Below are positions 19,168 to 29,647 of a stretch of 64,000 nt of DNA, piece after piece. This DNA comes from Ichthyobacterium seriolicida. GTDB taxonomy: Bacteria; Bacteroidota; Bacteroidia; Flavobacteriales; Ichthyobacteriaceae. The position numbers and the translations under genes are program-made. The notes under the pieces were generated by a model that saw only the letters and a program-made list of their open reading frames with translations, searched no databases and was not told the origin of the DNA. The stretch lies in contig NZ_AP014564.1 in assembly GCF_002369955.1 (NCBI RefSeq), forward strand, positions 1,062,672-1,126,671, in the 5' to 3' direction. Positions within the stretch are counted from its first letter, which is position 1, and the number at the start of each line of letters is the position of its first letter.

Positions 19168-20001
19168 ATGGCGACAAGAAAATTAAAACCAACTACTCCT
19201 GGACAGAGATTCAAGATAGATAATATGTTTTCAGCTCTTTCGGGTAGTAGTTCACCCGAGAAGAGTTTATTGTCTACAAAAAATCGTAGCGGAGGTCGTA
19301 ATAATAGTGGTAGAATAACTGTTCCTCACAGAGGGGGCGGACATAAGAAGAGATATCGTATAATAGACTTTAAGAGAGATAAGCAGAACATCCCGTCTGT
19401 AGTGAAATCTATAGAGTACGATCCTAACAGAACAGCTTTTATAGCTCTGTTATTCTATGCAGATGGAGAAAAGAGGTATGTCATAGCTCAGAATGGTTTA
19501 AAGGTAGGTCAGACTCTCTTATCTGGAGAAACTGTAGCTCCTGATGTAGGTAATTGTTTGCCGTTATTTAAAATCCCTTTGGGTACTGTGATTTCTTGTA
19601 TAGAGTTAAATCCAGGTCAGGGAGCTTCCATAGCTAGAGGTGCAGGTGCCTCTGCTCAATTGGTGGCTAGAGATGGTAAGTATGCTATTATAAAACTTCC
19701 TTCAGGACAAGTTAGGATGATATTGAAAACTTGTTTTGCAACTGTAGGTGTAGTTTCTAATTCAGATCATCAACTAGTTGTAAAGGGTAAGGCTGGAAAG
19801 AATAGATGGTTAGGGAAGAGACCTAGAACACGTCCTGTTGTTATGAACCCTGTGGATCATCCTATGGGGGGTGGTGAAGGTAAGGCCTCTGGTGGTCATC
19901 CTAGGTCTAAGAATGGTATTCCTGCAAAAGGATACAAGACTAGATCTAAGACTAAGTCTAGTAATAGATATATAATTGAGCAAAGTAAAAAGAAAAGGTA
20001 A
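19168..20001 (+). CDS. rplB: 50S ribosomal protein L2
   Basis: This 277-residue large-subunit protein is needed for subunit joining and peptidyl transfer. [11 protein letters not shown], the RNA-binding core and the C-terminal [18 protein letters not shown] loop with its conserved His are present. It lies in the standard order between rplW and rpsS. Confidence 0.98.
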   Translation: MATRKLKPTTPGQRFKIDNMFSALSGSSSPEKSLLSTKNRSGGRNNSGRITVPHRGGGHKKRYRIIDFKRDKQNIPSVVKSIEYDPNRTAFIALLFYADGEKRYVIAQNGLKVGQTLLSGETVAPDVGNCLPLFKIPLGTVISCIELNPGQGASIARGAGASAQLVARDGKYAIIKLPSGQVRMILKTCFATVGVVSNSDHQLVVKGKAGKNRWLGKRPRTRPVVMNPVDHPMGGGEGKASGGHPRSKNGIPAKGYKTRSKTKSSNRYIIEQSKKKR

Positions 20002-20017
20002 GTTTAAGTAAAGTATT

Positions 20018-20290
20018 ATGGCTCGTTCTTTAAAAAAAGGTCCCTTTATAAATTTCAAGTTAGAAAAAAAGGTTTTAGCTGCTGCTGGAGCTTCCGAGGG
20101 TAAAAATGTAATTAAGACTTGGTCTAGGGCATCTATGATATCTCCTGATTTTGTAGGGCATACTATTGCGGTTCACAATGGAAAGCAGTTTATACCTGTT
20201 TACGTTACGGAAAATATGGTAGGTCATAAGCTTGGAGAGTTTTCCCCTACTAGGAATTTTAGAGGTCATGGCGGTAAGAAGAAAAAATAA
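20018..20290 (+). CDS. rpsS: 30S ribosomal protein S19
   Basis: This 90-residue head protein forms a complex with S13 and contacts tRNA. It starts [10 protein letters not shown] and contains the conserved [22 protein letters not shown] and [14 protein letters not shown] segments. Confidence 0.98.
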   Translation: MARSLKKGPFINFKLEKKVLAAAGASEGKNVIKTWSRASMISPDFVGHTIAVHNGKQFIPVYVTENMVGHKLGEFSPTRNFRGHGGKKKK

Positions 20291-20308
20291 TGAGTTATAG
20301 TTTTTATT

Positions 20309-20731
20309 ATGGGCGTTAGAAAAAGAAATTCAGCTGAGAAATTAGCAGATGTTAGGAGGTCCTTAGCTTATGCTAAGCTAAATAGTTGTCCTACTTCTCC
20401 CAGGAAGATGCGTCTTGTAGCGGATCTGATAAGGGGAGTTGAGATAAATAAAGCTATAAGTGTACTTAAGTACTGTCCCAAGGCTTCATCTATAACTTTG
20501 GAGAAGTTATTGTATTCAGCTGTTGTTAACTGGCAATCTAAAAATGAAAATGATAAGATTGAGGATCAAAATTTGATAGTTAAAGAAGTGCAGGTTAATA
20601 GTGCTTCTTCTATTAAAAGGATGAGGCCTGCTCCACAGGGTAGAGGACATAGAATAAGAAAGCGTTCTAATCACGTTATTATAACGATTGGAAATAAGGA
20701 GGAAAAAAACACGAAAAATACTGTTAAATAG
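20309..20731 (+). CDS. rplV: 50S ribosomal protein L22
   Basis: This 140-residue protein has a beta-hairpin that reaches into the exit tunnel. The hairpin tip region RMRPAPQGRGHRIRKRSNHV is intact. Its stop codon abuts the rpsC start, so the two are probably translated together. Confidence 0.98.
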   Translation: MGVRKRNSAEKLADVRRSLAYAKLNSCPTSPRKMRLVADLIRGVEINKAISVLKYCPKASSITLEKLLYSAVVNWQSKNENDKIEDQNLIVKEVQVNSASSIKRMRPAPQGRGHRIRKRSNHVIITIGNKEEKNTKNTVK

Positions 20732-21448
20732 ATGGGCCAAAAAACAAATCCAATAAGTAATAGATTAGGTATTATTAGAGGTTGGGAATCTAATTGGTAC
20801 GGGGGCAATGATTACGGGAATAAGATAGTAGAAGATAATAAGATAAGAAAATTCATCAAGGCTTCTCTTTCTAGAGCTAATGTTTCTCGTATTATTATAG
20901 AGAGAACTTTAAAGTTTATCACCGTTACTATAACTACTTCTCGTCCTGGCTATGTGATAGGTAAAGGAGGGCAGGATGTAGATAGGTTAAAAGACAAATT
21001 GAAAATTCTCACTGGTAAAGAGGTTCAGATTAATATTGTAGAGATAAGAAAACCTGAGTTAGACGCTTTATTAGTAGCCGATAGTATTGCTCGTCAAATA
21101 GAAAATAGGATATCTTACAAGAGAGCTATAAAAATGGCTATTCAAGCTACTATGAGGATAAATGCAGAGGGTATAAAAGTTCAGGTTGCAGGCCGATTAA
21201 ATGGTGTTGAGATGGCTAGGGTAGAGACTTATAAGGATGGAAGAATACCTCTTTCTACTTTCAGAGCCGATATAGATTACGCCTTGGCCGAAGCGCATAC
21301 TACTTATGGTAGAATAGGTGTTAAGGTTTGGATTATGAAAAATGAAGTTTACGGTAAGAGAGAGTTATCTCCTTTAGTTGGCTTAGATTCTAAAAAGTCT
21401 AGATTAAAAGGAGGAGCAAGTGATAATAGATTTAACAATAGAAAATAA
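20732..21448 (+). CDS. rpsC: 30S ribosomal protein S3
   Basis: This 238-residue protein lies at the mRNA entry tunnel. A type II KH domain with the GxxG loop ([14 protein letters not shown]) is followed by the C-terminal S3 domain. It starts at the base after the rplV stop. Confidence 0.98.
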   Translation: MGQKTNPISNRLGIIRGWESNWYGGNDYGNKIVEDNKIRKFIKASLSRANVSRIIIERTLKFITVTITTSRPGYVIGKGGQDVDRLKDKLKILTGKEVQINIVEIRKPELDALLVADSIARQIENRISYKRAIKMAIQATMRINAEGIKVQVAGRLNGVEMARVETYKDGRIPLSTFRADIDYALAEAHTTYGRIGVKVWIMKNEVYGKRELSPLVGLDSKKSRLKGGASDNRFNNRK

Positions 21449-21457
21449 TAGAAGATA

Positions 21458-21877
21458 ATGTTACAGCCTAAGAGAACGAAATTTCGTAAGATGCAAAAAG
21501 GCAGGATGAAGGGTAATGCCGCAAGGGGGTGTTCTCTTTCCAATGGGCTTTTCGGAATGAAAAGTTTGGAATCTTGCTGGATAACTTCCAGGCAGATAGA
21601 GGCTGCTCGTATAGCTGCTACGCGTTATATGAAGAGGGAGGGGCAGTTATGGATAAATATTTTTCCAGATAAGCCAGTTACCAAAAAACCAGCTGAGGTT
21701 AGGATGGGTAAGGGAAAAGGTTCTCCAGAGTATTTTGTGTCTGTAGTTAAATCTGGCAGAATAATGTTTGAAGTTAGTGGAGTTCCTTTAGCTGTAGCTA
21801 AGGAGGCTTTGAGATTAGCTGCTCAAAAGATGCCTGTTGTGACTAAGTTTGTTGTAGCGAGGGATTTTGTAGGATAA
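21458..21877 (+). CDS. rplP: 50S ribosomal protein L16
   Basis: This 139-residue protein helps position tRNA in the A site. The conserved N terminus [19 protein letters not shown] and the [16 protein letters not shown] segment are present. It is 9 bp after rpsC. Confidence 0.98.
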   Translation: MLQPKRTKFRKMQKGRMKGNAARGCSLSNGLFGMKSLESCWITSRQIEAARIAATRYMKREGQLWINIFPDKPVTKKPAEVRMGKGKGSPEYFVSVVKSGRIMFEVSGVPLAVAKEALRLAAQKMPVVTKFVVARDFVG

Positions 21878-21890
21878 TATAACTAGAATT

Positions 21891-22082
21891 ATGAAGCAAT
21901 CAGAAGTTAATGGTCTTTCTGTTGATCAGTTAAAAGAGAAGATATCAGAGAAAAAGGCTCTATATCTCAAATTGAAGATGGAGCATGCGGTAACTCCTTT
22001 GCCTAATCCTATGGAGTTAAGGTCTACTAGAAGGGATATTTCTAGAATTAATACTGAGTTGACTAAAAAGATACAAGAGTAA
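21891..22082 (+). CDS. rpmC: 50S ribosomal protein L29
   Basis: This 63-residue two-helix protein lies near the tunnel exit. [25 protein letters not shown] and [14 protein letters not shown] match the family. It lies between rplP and rpsQ as expected. Confidence 0.96.
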   Translation: MKQSEVNGLSVDQLKEKISEKKALYLKLKMEHAVTPLPNPMELRSTRRDISRINTELTKKIQE

Positions 22083-22098
22083 TTTTATTATAGATGTT

Positions 22099-22356
22099 AT
22101 GTTAGAAAGAAATTTGAGAAAAGAGAGGATAGGAGTAGTTAGTAGTCAGAAAATGGATAAGTCTATAGTTGTATCTGAGGTTAAGAGAATTAAACATAGT
22201 ATGTATGGTAAATTCGTATTGAAGACTAAAAAATACACGGCTCATGATGAAGATAATTCATGTAGAGAGGGGGATAAGGTTCGTATAATGGAGACTCGTC
22301 CTTTGAGTAAAAGGAAGAGATGGAGGTTGGTTGAAATAATTGAAAGAGCAAAGTAA
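22099..22356 (+). CDS. rpsQ: 30S ribosomal protein S17
   Basis: This is an 85-residue OB-fold primary rRNA-binding protein. [19 protein letters not shown] and the [19 protein letters not shown] and [15 protein letters not shown] segments are diagnostic. Confidence 0.98.
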   Translation: MLERNLRKERIGVVSSQKMDKSIVVSEVKRIKHSMYGKFVLKTKKYTAHDEDNSCREGDKVRIMETRPLSKRKRWRLVEIIERAK

Positions 22357-22363
22357 TTGAATT

Positions 22364-22732
22364 ATGTTGCAACAAGAATCTAGATTAAAAGTAGCTGATA
22401 ATACAGGAGCTAAAGAGGTTTTGGTAATTCGTGTCTTGGGAGGGACTAAGAGAAGGTATGCTTCCATAGGCGACAAGATAGTTATAACTGTTAAGGCATC
22501 TTCCCCTAATGGGAGTATTAAAAAAGGTGATGTAGCTACGGCTGTTGTAGTTAGAACTAAAAAGGAGATTAGAAGAAAGGATGGTTCTTACATAAGGTTT
22601 GACGATAATGCTTGTGTTTTGTTAAATGCTAGTGGAGAGATGATGGGGACTCGTGTTTTTGGACCTGTTGCTAGAGAGCTAAGGGATAAGAAATTTATGA
22701 AAGTTATATCATTAGCACCTGAAGTATTATAA
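22364..22732 (+). CDS. rplN: 50S ribosomal protein L14
   Basis: This 122-residue protein forms an intersubunit bridge. It starts [20 protein letters not shown] and carries the [18 protein letters not shown] and [13 protein letters not shown] motifs. It lies 7 bp after rpsQ. Confidence 0.98.
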   Translation: MLQQESRLKVADNTGAKEVLVIRVLGGTKRRYASIGDKIVITVKASSPNGSIKKGDVATAVVVRTKKEIRRKDGSYIRFDDNACVLLNASGEMMGTRVFGPVARELRDKKFMKVISLAPEVL

Positions 22733-22742
22733 AGCATTTCAT

Positions 22743-23057
22743 ATGAAAAAAATAAAGATAAAGAAAGGAGATACTGTAGAGGTTATTTCTGGATCCTCAA
22801 AAGGGAAAAGGGGGGTGGTAAAATCTGTTTTGTACGGTAAGGATAGGGTTGTGGTTGATAATGTGAATTTAGTTTCTAAACATTTGAAACCTACTTCAAA
22901 TAACCCTCAGGGTAAGATAGATAAATTAGAGTCTCCTATTCATATTTCTAACGTATCTTTGCTCGACCCTAAAAGCGACAAACCAACTAGAGTTGGGTAT
23001 AGGTTTGATGGAGAAAATAAGATTAGATATTCTAAAAAATCAGGAGAAGCAATATAA
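22743..23057 (+). CDS. rplX: 50S ribosomal protein L24
   Basis: This 104-residue assembly initiator has an N-terminal KOW motif ([19 protein letters not shown]). The C-terminal part contains [21 protein letters not shown]. Its TAA stop shares its last base with the rplE start. Confidence 0.97.
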   Translation: MKKIKIKKGDTVEVISGSSKGKRGVVKSVLYGKDRVVVDNVNLVSKHLKPTSNNPQGKIDKLESPIHISNVSLLDPKSDKPTRVGYRFDGENKIRYSKKSGEAI

Positions 23058-23617
23058 TGAAATATACACCTAGGTTAAAAGAGAAATATAAAAGCGAGGT
23101 AATAACTTCGTTAGTTGAGCGATTTAGCTATAAAAATGTTATGCAAGTGCCTAAATTGCAGAAGATTGTTATAAGTCAGGGTTTGGGTTTAGCTATTTCA
23201 AATAAAAAGATTTTGGAATCTGCTTTAGATGAGTTGGCTTTGATATCTGGACAAAAGGCAGTTGCTGTGGCTTCTAAGAAAGATGTGTCTTCATTCAAGC
23301 TTCGTAAGGGTATGAATATAGGGGCGAAGGTCACTTTGCGCAGGGATAAAATGTATGAGTTTTTAGACAGATTATTATCTGTAGCTCTTCCTAGAGTCAG
23401 GGATTTTAGAGGTCTGAATTACAACAGTTTTGATGGCAGGGGTAATTATAACTTTGGAATTATAGAACAGATTATTTTTCCTGAAATAAATATTGATAAA
23501 GTTACTAGAATTAGCGGTATGGATATTACCTTTGTAACTTCGGCTAATACTGATGAGGAAGGGTATGAATTGTTGAAAGCTATTGGCTTTCCTTTTAAAA
23601 AGAAGATAAATGGCTAA
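23057..23617 (+). CDS. rplE: 50S ribosomal protein L5
   Basis: This 186-residue protein anchors 5S rRNA in the central protuberance. The conserved [27 protein letters not shown] and [10 protein letters not shown] segments are present. It overlaps rplX by 1 bp and rpsN by 8 bp, pointing to coupled translation. Confidence 0.98.
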   Translation: MKYTPRLKEKYKSEVITSLVERFSYKNVMQVPKLQKIVISQGLGLAISNKKILESALDELALISGQKAVAVASKKDVSSFKLRKGMNIGAKVTLRRDKMYEFLDRLLSVALPRVRDFRGLNYNSFDGRGNYNFGIIEQIIFPEINIDKVTRISGMDITFVTSANTDEEGYELLKAIGFPFKKKING

Positions 23618-23879
23618 AGAATCTATGAAAGCTCGTGAGGTTAAAAGAGCTAAGTTAGTCCTCAAATATGCTGAGAAGAGAAGAATGTTGAAAGAGGCTG
23701 GTGATTATGTTGGATTGCAGAAATTGCCTAAGAATTCTTGTCCTACAAGGGTTCACAATAGATGTAAAATAACTGGTAGACCTAGGGGTTATATGCGTCA
23801 GTTTGGTATTTCTCGTGTAACATTTAGAGAAATGGCTAGTTTTGGACTTATTCCTGGTGTAAAGAAAGCTAGCTGGTAG
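23610..23879 (+). CDS. rpsN: 30S ribosomal protein S14, zinc-free type
   Basis: This 89-residue head protein is the longer form without the paired CxxC zinc motif; [20 protein letters not shown] has only single cysteines. It overlaps the end of rplE. The 84-bp gap that follows (23880-23963) is the longest inside the spc section and shows only T-rich sequence. Confidence 0.97.
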   Translation: MAKESMKAREVKRAKLVLKYAEKRRMLKEAGDYVGLQKLPKNSCPTRVHNRCKITGRPRGYMRQFGISRVTFREMASFGLIPGVKKASW

Positions 23880-23963
23880 TTTTTGTGGTGTTTATGTTTT
23901 TTTTTATCTAAAAAGCGTAGATCTTTGGGTGTTTGGTTTGTAATAGAAAATAAAAAGTAATAT

Positions 23964-24365
23964 ATGTTAACAGATCCTATAGCAGATTATCTGACTAGAA
24001 TAAGGAATTCAGCCCTTGCTAGAAATAAGGTTGTTGAAATTCCTTCGACTAAGATAAAAAGAGAGTTGACGAAAATTTTGTATGATCAAGGGTTTATATT
24101 GAGTTATAAATTTGATGATTTAGGTCCTGCTAAGAGTGTGATAAAAATAGCTCTTAAATACGATAAAACTACTAATGAAAGTGTTTTGAAAAAACTCGTG
24201 CGTGTGAGTAAACCTGGATTGAGAAAGTACTGTTCTTCTAAAGAGATACCTAGAGTTTTAAACGGTTTAGGTTTGGCTATTGTTTCGACCTCTAATGGTG
24301 TGATGACTGGCAAACAAGCAAAGAAAGAAAATGTGGGAGGTGAAGTTTTGTGTTACATTTCGTAA
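23964..24365 (+). CDS. rpsH: 30S ribosomal protein S8
   Basis: This 133-residue protein binds the central domain of 16S rRNA. It begins TDPIADYLTRIRNS and ends with the typical GVMTGKQAKKENVGGEVLCYI segment. It is 12 bp ahead of rplF. Confidence 0.98.
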   Translation: MLTDPIADYLTRIRNSALARNKVVEIPSTKIKRELTKILYDQGFILSYKFDDLGPAKSVIKIALKYDKTTNESVLKKLVRVSKPGLRKYCSSKEIPRVLNGLGLAIVSTSNGVMTGKQAKKENVGGEVLCYIS

Positions 24366-24377
24366 AATAAATTTATA

Positions 24378-24920
24378 ATGTCAAGAATAGGAAAGAGCCC
24401 CATTAAGATCCCAAAAGATGTCACTGTTGAACTTGAAGGGAATATCGTGACAGTCAAGGGGAAGTTAGGTGAACTTACCCAAGAGATAAAGGAAGTGACT
24501 TTGAGGAGGGAGGAAGATATTCTACATGTAGAGTTGTCTTCTAATAAGAAGGAGCACAAAGCTTTTCACGGTTTGTATCGTGCGCTTATAAATAATATGG
24601 TCGAGGGGGTTTCAAATGGATTTGTTAAACAACTAGAGTTAGTTGGAGTAGGGTATAGAGCTTCTAGTGAAGGTCAGGTATTGGATTTAACATTAGGTTT
24701 TTCTCATTCTATATCATTGGAAATTGTGCCTAATGTACAAGTTGAAACTATTACTGAGAAAGGTAAAAATCCTATAGTAAAGCTTACATCTTATGATAAA
24801 CAGTTATTAGGATTAGTAGCGAATAAAATAAAGAGTTTGAAGAAAGTTGAGCCTTACAAAGGCAAGGGAATAAGATATTTGGGTGAGAAAATTAGAACAA
24901 AACAAGGTAAAACAGCTTAG
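24378..24920 (+). CDS. rplF: 50S ribosomal protein L6
   Basis: This 180-residue protein lies near the factor-binding site. It has two L6 repeats, MSRIGKSPIKIPKDV at the N terminus and the signature EPYKGKGIRYLGEKI at the C terminus. Confidence 0.98.
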   Translation: MSRIGKSPIKIPKDVTVELEGNIVTVKGKLGELTQEIKEVTLRREEDILHVELSSNKKEHKAFHGLYRALINNMVEGVSNGFVKQLELVGVGYRASSEGQVLDLTLGFSHSISLEIVPNVQVETITEKGKNPIVKLTSYDKQLLGLVANKIKSLKKVEPYKGKGIRYLGEKIRTKQGKTA

Positions 24921-24932
24921 TAGTAAGACATT

Positions 24933-25292
24933 ATGGCAGTATTGACTAAAAGGGCTAGAAGGAATAGAATAAAGCTTAGGATTAGAAAGATAATTTCTGG
25001 GACACCCCAGAGGCCTAGGCTTTCTGTTTTTAGAAGTAATAAGAGTATTTACGCTCAGATTATAGATGATGTATCTGGTAAGACCTTGGTTTCTAGTTCT
25101 TCTAGAGAGAAGGATTTTGCTAAAAATACTGGCACTAAAACTGAGATAGCTACCTTAGTGGGTAAAAGTATAGCTGAAAAAGCTGTAGAGATTGGTATTG
25201 GAACTTGTTATTTTGACAGAAATGGATATTTGTATCACGGTAGAGTTAAAGCTTTAGCAGATGGAGCTAGAGAACAAGGTTTAAAATTTTAA
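24933..25292 (+). CDS. rplR: 50S ribosomal protein L18
   Basis: This 119-residue protein binds 5S rRNA with L5. The [22 protein letters not shown] and [20 protein letters not shown] segments identify it. It is 4 bp before rpsE. Confidence 0.98.
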   Translation: MAVLTKRARRNRIKLRIRKIISGTPQRPRLSVFRSNKSIYAQIIDDVSGKTLVSSSSREKDFAKNTGTKTEIATLVGKSIAEKAVEIGIGTCYFDRNGYLYHGRVKALADGAREQGLKF

Positions 25293-25296
25293 ATTT

Positions 25297-25818
25297 ATGT
25301 TGAAAATTAAAAATGCTAATAGGGTAAAACCTAAGGGCTTAGAATTAGTAGATCGTCTAGTTAGTGTTCAGCGTGTTACTAAGGTAACTAAGGGAGGTAG
25401 AGCTTTCAGGTTTTCTGCTATAGTGGTTGTTGGAAATGAAAATGGTGTTGTTGGTTATGGTCTTGGTAAGTCTAAAGATGTGTCTGATGCTATAGCAAAG
25501 GCTATTGAGTACGGCAAGAAGAATTTAGTGAAAATACCACTGGTAAATGGCACATTGCCGCATGAACAAGAATCTAAGTTTTCTGGGGCTAAGATATTTA
25601 TGCGTCCAGCCTCTCATGGTACTGGACTTATAGCAGGTGGTGCGGTTAGAGCTGTTTTGGAAACGGTAGGGGTAAAGGATATATTGTCAAAGTCAAAAGG
25701 TTCTTCTAACCCACATAATGTTGTAAAAGCTACAATAAATGGTCTTTTATCGTTGAAGAGTGCTAATCAAGTGGCTATAGAGCGAGGGATTCCATTAAAA
25801 AAGGTATTTAACGGTTAA
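25297..25818 (+). CDS. rpsE: 30S ribosomal protein S5
   Basis: This 173-residue protein supports decoding accuracy. The dsRBD-like N-terminal region [17 protein letters not shown] and the S5 C-terminal domain ([13 protein letters not shown]) are intact. Confidence 0.98.
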   Translation: MLKIKNANRVKPKGLELVDRLVSVQRVTKVTKGGRAFRFSAIVVVGNENGVVGYGLGKSKDVSDAIAKAIEYGKKNLVKIPLVNGTLPHEQESKFSGAKIFMRPASHGTGLIAGGAVRAVLETVGVKDILSKSKGSSNPHNVVKATINGLLSLKSANQVAIERGIPLKKVFNG

Positions 25819-25824
25819 AAAGTT

Positions 25825-26007
25825 ATGGCAAAGATTAAAATAACTAAGGTTAAAAGTTCTATAAACCGTCCTAGTAATCAGAAGAGAACTTTAATAGCTT
25901 TGGGACTTAAAAAGATGAATAGTACTGTGCAACACAATGATACACCTCAGATACTAGGTATGGTGAGAAAAGTAAAGCATTTGGTTTCCTTAGAGGAAGT
26001 TAAGTAA
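25825..26007 (+). CDS. rpmD: 50S ribosomal protein L30
   Basis: This 60-residue protein has the typical KITKVKSSINRPSNQKRTLIALGLKK start and an MVRKVKHLVSLEEV end. It lies between rpsE and rplO as expected. Confidence 0.97.
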   Translation: MAKIKITKVKSSINRPSNQKRTLIALGLKKMNSTVQHNDTPQILGMVRKVKHLVSLEEVK

Positions 26008-26024
26008 TATATAAATAATACGAT

Positions 26025-26474
26025 ATGGATTTAAGTACTTTAAAACCTGCTGAGGGATCTGTCAAGAATAATAAGAGAATAGCTAGAGGCGAAGGTTCAG
26101 GTAGGGGAGGAACATCTACTAGAGGACATAAAGGAGCAAAATCTAGGTCTGGTTTTTCTAAAAAGATAGGTTTTGAGGGAGGTCAGATGCCACTTCAGAG
26201 AAGGGTTCCTAAATTTGGTTTTTCTAACATAAACAGAAAGGAGTATAGAGGGGTTAACTTGGATGTTTTGCAATCTTTAGTAGATTCTAAAAAAATAAAA
26301 GATGAGGTTACTCCAGACATATTGGTGAGCAATGGTATAGCTAGTAATAGAGAATTAATTAAAATTTTAGCTAGGGGAGAGTTGAAGTCTCCTTTGAAGG
26401 TGTCAGTTCACAAGTTTTCTGCTAAAGCTAAGCAAGCTATCATAAGTAGTGGAGGGCAAGCAAAAGAATTATAA
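26025..26474 (+). CDS. rplO: 50S ribosomal protein L15
   Basis: This 149-residue late-assembly protein has a Gly/Arg-rich N terminus (RGEGSGRGGTSTRGHKGAKS) that threads into 23S rRNA, and the FEGGQMPLQRRVPKFGF motif. It lies 9 bp ahead of secY. Confidence 0.98.
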   Translation: MDLSTLKPAEGSVKNNKRIARGEGSGRGGTSTRGHKGAKSRSGFSKKIGFEGGQMPLQRRVPKFGFSNINRKEYRGVNLDVLQSLVDSKKIKDEVTPDILVSNGIASNRELIKILARGELKSPLKVSVHKFSAKAKQAIISSGGQAKEL

Positions 26475-26483
26475 TTTTATGTA

Positions 26484-27824
26484 ATGGGGAATTTTATAAC
26501 TACCATAAAAAATATTTCTAAAATAGAGGATCTTAAGAATAGGATTTTAGTTACTCTATCATTCTTATTGATATACAGATTTGGGTCTTATATTCCTTTG
26601 CCTGGAATTGATATTTCGCAGTTATCTGCTCTAGAGGATAGAGCAGCATCTGGTTTATTAGGTTTGTTGAATGCCTTTACTGGAGGGGCTTTTGCTAAAG
26701 CATCTATCTTAGCTTTGGGTATTATGCCTTACATATCTGCATCTATTGTGGTGCAGTTATCTGGTATAATTATCCCTTCTTTTCAAAAAATGCAAAGAGA
26801 GGGAGAGAGCGGTAGAAAAAGAATTAATCAGATAACGAGATTTTTAACTATACTCATATGTCTTATACAAGGCCCTACTTATATAACAACTATAAAAATT
26901 ATGCTTCCCGAGGAAGCTATTTTATTGTCTGACACAATGTTTTGGGTTCTATCTATAGTAATATTGGTAACTGGAACAGTATTTGCTATGTGGTTAGGGG
27001 AGAAGATCACTGATAAGGGTATAGGTAATGGTATATCTTTATTGATTACAGTTGGGATTATAGCTCATCTGCCCCAGGCTTTTATGCAAGAGTTTGTATC
27101 TAAGATGGAACATTCTAATGGAGGTTTGGTCATATTGCTATTAGAGCTTGCTATTTGGCTTGTAGTTATAGCGTTTTCTATTATGCTTGTTCAGGCAGTT
27201 AGAAGGGTTCCAGTGCAATATGCTAAAAGGAGTGTTTCTGGAGCTGTGGCAACTGGAGGTGTTAGGCAGTATATACCGTTAAAAGTTAATTCTTCTGGGG
27301 TTATGCCTATTATATTTGCTCAAGCTATTATGTTTCTACCTATGCAGTTGTTTTCATTGTCTTCTAATGATATAATGCAAAAATTGTCTATTGTTTTTAG
27401 AGATATACACGGTCTGTGGTATAGTTTATTATTTGCTTTTTTGATAATTATGTTTACCTACTTTTATACGGCCATAACGGTTCCTGCCACTCAAATGAGT
27501 GATGATATGAAGAGAAATGGTGGTTTTATTCCTGGGATAAAACCAGGAATGGATACTTCTCAATTTTTAGATAAGGTTATGTCTAGAATTACTTTGCCTG
27601 GAGCTTTATTTTTGGCTTTTATAGCTATATTGCCTTCTATAGTAGTTAATATTGGCATAACTCAGAGTTTTGCCATGTTTTATGGAGGTACTTCATTACT
27701 TATTATGGTTGGTGTTGTGTTAGATACTTTGCAGCAAGTAAATTCATATTTGCTAAATCATCATTACGATGGTTTAATGAGAAGTGGTAGACTCAAAGGA
27801 CGTATAACAGACATTAATTTATAA
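26484..27824 (+). CDS. secY: Preprotein translocase channel subunit SecY
   Basis: This 446-residue membrane protein forms the Sec channel. Ten hydrophobic segments are visible, with the plug-region sequence [30 protein letters not shown] and the conserved cytoplasmic loops ([14 protein letters not shown]). It carries the signal-peptide proteins of this window across the inner membrane. Its stop is 4 bp before infA; no adk or map gene intervenes. Confidence 0.98.
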   Translation: MGNFITTIKNISKIEDLKNRILVTLSFLLIYRFGSYIPLPGIDISQLSALEDRAASGLLGLLNAFTGGAFAKASILALGIMPYISASIVVQLSGIIIPSFQKMQREGESGRKRINQITRFLTILICLIQGPTYITTIKIMLPEEAILLSDTMFWVLSIVILVTGTVFAMWLGEKITDKGIGNGISLLITVGIIAHLPQAFMQEFVSKMEHSNGGLVILLLELAIWLVVIAFSIMLVQAVRRVPVQYAKRSVSGAVATGGVRQYIPLKVNSSGVMPIIFAQAIMFLPMQLFSLSSNDIMQKLSIVFRDIHGLWYSLLFAFLIIMFTYFYTAITVPATQMSDDMKRNGGFIPGIKPGMDTSQFLDKVMSRITLPGALFLAFIAILPSIVVNIGITQSFAMFYGGTSLLIMVGVVLDTLQQVNSYLLNHHYDGLMRSGRLKGRITDINL

Positions 27825-27828
27825 TTTT

Positions 27829-28044
27829 ATGGCCAAACAATCAGCAATAGAACAAGATGGGACGATAATTGAGGCTTTGTCTAATGCTATGTTTAGGGTA
27901 GAGTTGGAGAATGGTCATGTGGTTACCGCACATATTTCAGGAAAGATGCGTATGCATTATATACGTATTTTGCCTGGGGATAGAGTAAAGTTAGATATGA
28001 CTCCTTATGATTTGACCAAGGGTAGAATTACTTATAGATATTAA
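27829..28044 (+). CDS. infA: Translation initiation factor IF-1
   Basis: This 71-residue S1-type OB-fold protein blocks the A site during initiation. [21 protein letters not shown] and GRITYRY are diagnostic. It directly follows secY. Confidence 0.97.
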   Translation: MAKQSAIEQDGTIIEALSNAMFRVELENGHVVTAHISGKMRMHYIRILPGDRVKLDMTPYDLTKGRITYRY

Positions 28045-28056
28045 AAAAAATGATAT

Positions 28057-28173
28057 ATGAAGACTAGAGCATCGATAAAGAAAAGAAGCGAAGAGTGTAA
28101 AATTGTTAAGAGAAAAGGGAGATTATATGTTATCAATAAAAAGAATCCTAGATTTAAACAGAGACAAGGATAA
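28057..28173 (+). CDS. rpmJ: 50S ribosomal protein L36, zinc-free form
   Basis: This 38-residue protein reads [20 protein letters not shown], continues [12 protein letters not shown] and ends KQRQG. Of the four usual zinc ligands (positions 11, 14, 27, 33) only Cys14 remains; the others are Ser, Asn and Phe. This is the non-zinc form normal for Bacteroidetes. It lies between infA and rpsM, its standard place. Confidence 0.95.
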   Translation: MKTRASIKKRSEECKIVKRKGRLYVINKKNPRFKQRQG

Positions 28174-28191
28174 TTAATATTCTATTATTTT

Positions 28192-28566
28192 ATGGCTAGA
28201 ATTTCAGGGGTAGATTTACCCAAAAATAAAAGAGGCGTAGTAGGGTTGACCTATATTTATGGAATAGGTCGTAGTACTGCTGCTAAGATATTAAGTGAAG
28301 CTAAGATTAGTGAGGATATTAGAGTATCGGATTGGTCTGATCAAGATGTCACTTCCATTAGAAAGGTCGTTTCTTCTTATACTATAGAGGGAGAGTTACG
28401 TTCTCGTACTCAGTTAGACATCAAGAGATTAATGGATATAGGTTGTTATAGGGGTATCAGACATAGGATGGGCTTACCTTTGAGAGGTCAGAGAACTAAG
28501 AATAACTCTAGAACTAGAAAGGGTAAGAAAAAGACTGTTGCAAACAAAAAGAAGGCGACTAAGTAA
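28192..28566 (+). CDS. rpsM: 30S ribosomal protein S13
   Basis: This 124-residue head protein forms bridges to the large subunit. [16 protein letters not shown] and the C-terminal [22 protein letters not shown] tail identify it. It opens the alpha section. Confidence 0.98.
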   Translation: MARISGVDLPKNKRGVVGLTYIYGIGRSTAAKILSEAKISEDIRVSDWSDQDVTSIRKVVSSYTIEGELRSRTQLDIKRLMDIGCYRGIRHRMGLPLRGQRTKNNSRTRKGKKKTVANKKKATK

Positions 28567-28586
28567 TTATATGATTGTTGATTATT

Positions 28587-28973
28587 ATGGCTAAGAAAAC
28601 CACAAATAAAAATAGGAAAGTAAAGGTAGATGCAGTAGGTGAGGCACATATAAATGCTTCTTTTAATAATATTATAATATCTCTGACAAACAAATTAGGA
28701 GAGGTTGTATCTTGGTCTTCTGCAGGTAAAATGGGCTTTAGAGGATCTAAGAAGAATACTCCTTATGCTGCTCAGCTGGCAGCTGATGATTGTGTGAAGG
28801 TGGCTTTAGAAGCTGGGATGAAGAAAGTTAAAGTTTTTGTCAAAGGGCCTGGTAATGGTAGAGAATCTGCTATCAGATCTATACATAATTCTGGAATAGA
28901 GGTTATAGAAATAATGGATATAACTCCTATACCTCATAATGGTTGTAGACCTCCAAAGCGCAGACGTGTATAA
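28587..28973 (+). CDS. rpsK: 30S ribosomal protein S11
   Basis: This is a 128-residue platform protein. [21 protein letters not shown] and [11 protein letters not shown] are diagnostic. The open frame extends upstream to a TTG at 28575, but the ATG at 28587 ([11 protein letters not shown]) gives the family's normal start. Confidence 0.97.
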   Translation: MAKKTTNKNRKVKVDAVGEAHINASFNNIIISLTNKLGEVVSWSSAGKMGFRGSKKNTPYAAQLAADDCVKVALEAGMKKVKVFVKGPGNGRESAIRSIHNSGIEVIEIMDITPIPHNGCRPPKRRRV

Positions 28974-29012
28974 TATTTAAATTATGTGTAAGAAAAATAA
29001 AGATATTAGAGT

Positions 29013-29615
29013 ATGGCTAGATATATAGGTCCTAAAACAAAAATAGCTCGTAAATTCGGCGATCCAATTCTGGGTGAAGATAAGTATTTTGAGAAGAGGA
29101 AATATCCTTCTGGAGAGCACGGTTTTTCTAAGCGGAGAGGAAAAAAGTCTGAATATTCTGTTCAGTTAGAACAGAAGCAGAAAGCCAAGTACACCTATGG
29201 TATATTGGAAAAACAGTTCTCTAATATGTTTAGGAAAGCTTCTAGAATAAAGGGTATTACTGGTGAAGTATTGCTTCAGCTATGTGAGTCTAGGTTAGAC
29301 AACGTAGTATACAGGTTGGGTATATCACCTACTAGGGCTTCTTCTCGTCAATTAGTTTCTCATAGGCATATCACAGTAAATGGTAATACAGTTAGCATAC
29401 CTTCGTACACTTTAAAGCCTGGAGATAAGATTGGGATCAGAGAAAAATCTAAGTACATGCAAGTTATAGAGGATTCTTTATCTAGTAGAGTGAGTTATGA
29501 TTGGCTTACTTGGGATGAAGAAAGTAGAGTAGGGTCTTTTGTTTCTGTTCCTGAAAGGTCACAAATTCCAGAGAATATCAAGGAGCAGTTAGTAGTAGAG
29601 TTGTATTCTAAATAA
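29013..29615 (+). CDS. rpsD: 30S ribosomal protein S4
   Basis: This 200-residue primary binder of 16S rRNA begins [15 protein letters not shown]. An S4 RNA-binding domain ([14 protein letters not shown] to [10 protein letters not shown]) occupies the middle. It lies in the standard position before rpoA. Confidence 0.98.
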   Translation: MARYIGPKTKIARKFGDPILGEDKYFEKRKYPSGEHGFSKRRGKKSEYSVQLEQKQKAKYTYGILEKQFSNMFRKASRIKGITGEVLLQLCESRLDNVVYRLGISPTRASSRQLVSHRHITVNGNTVSIPSYTLKPGDKIGIREKSKYMQVIEDSLSSRVSYDWLTWDEESRVGSFVSVPERSQIPENIKEQLVVELYSK

Positions 29616-29647
29616 TAGTGTTACTTTAAATAGATAAGAAATAAAAG

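Noticed and set aside
28057-28173. L36 with lost zinc ligands as a sign of a pseudogene
   Set aside because: The non-zinc form is usual in this phylum; length and other residues are normal.
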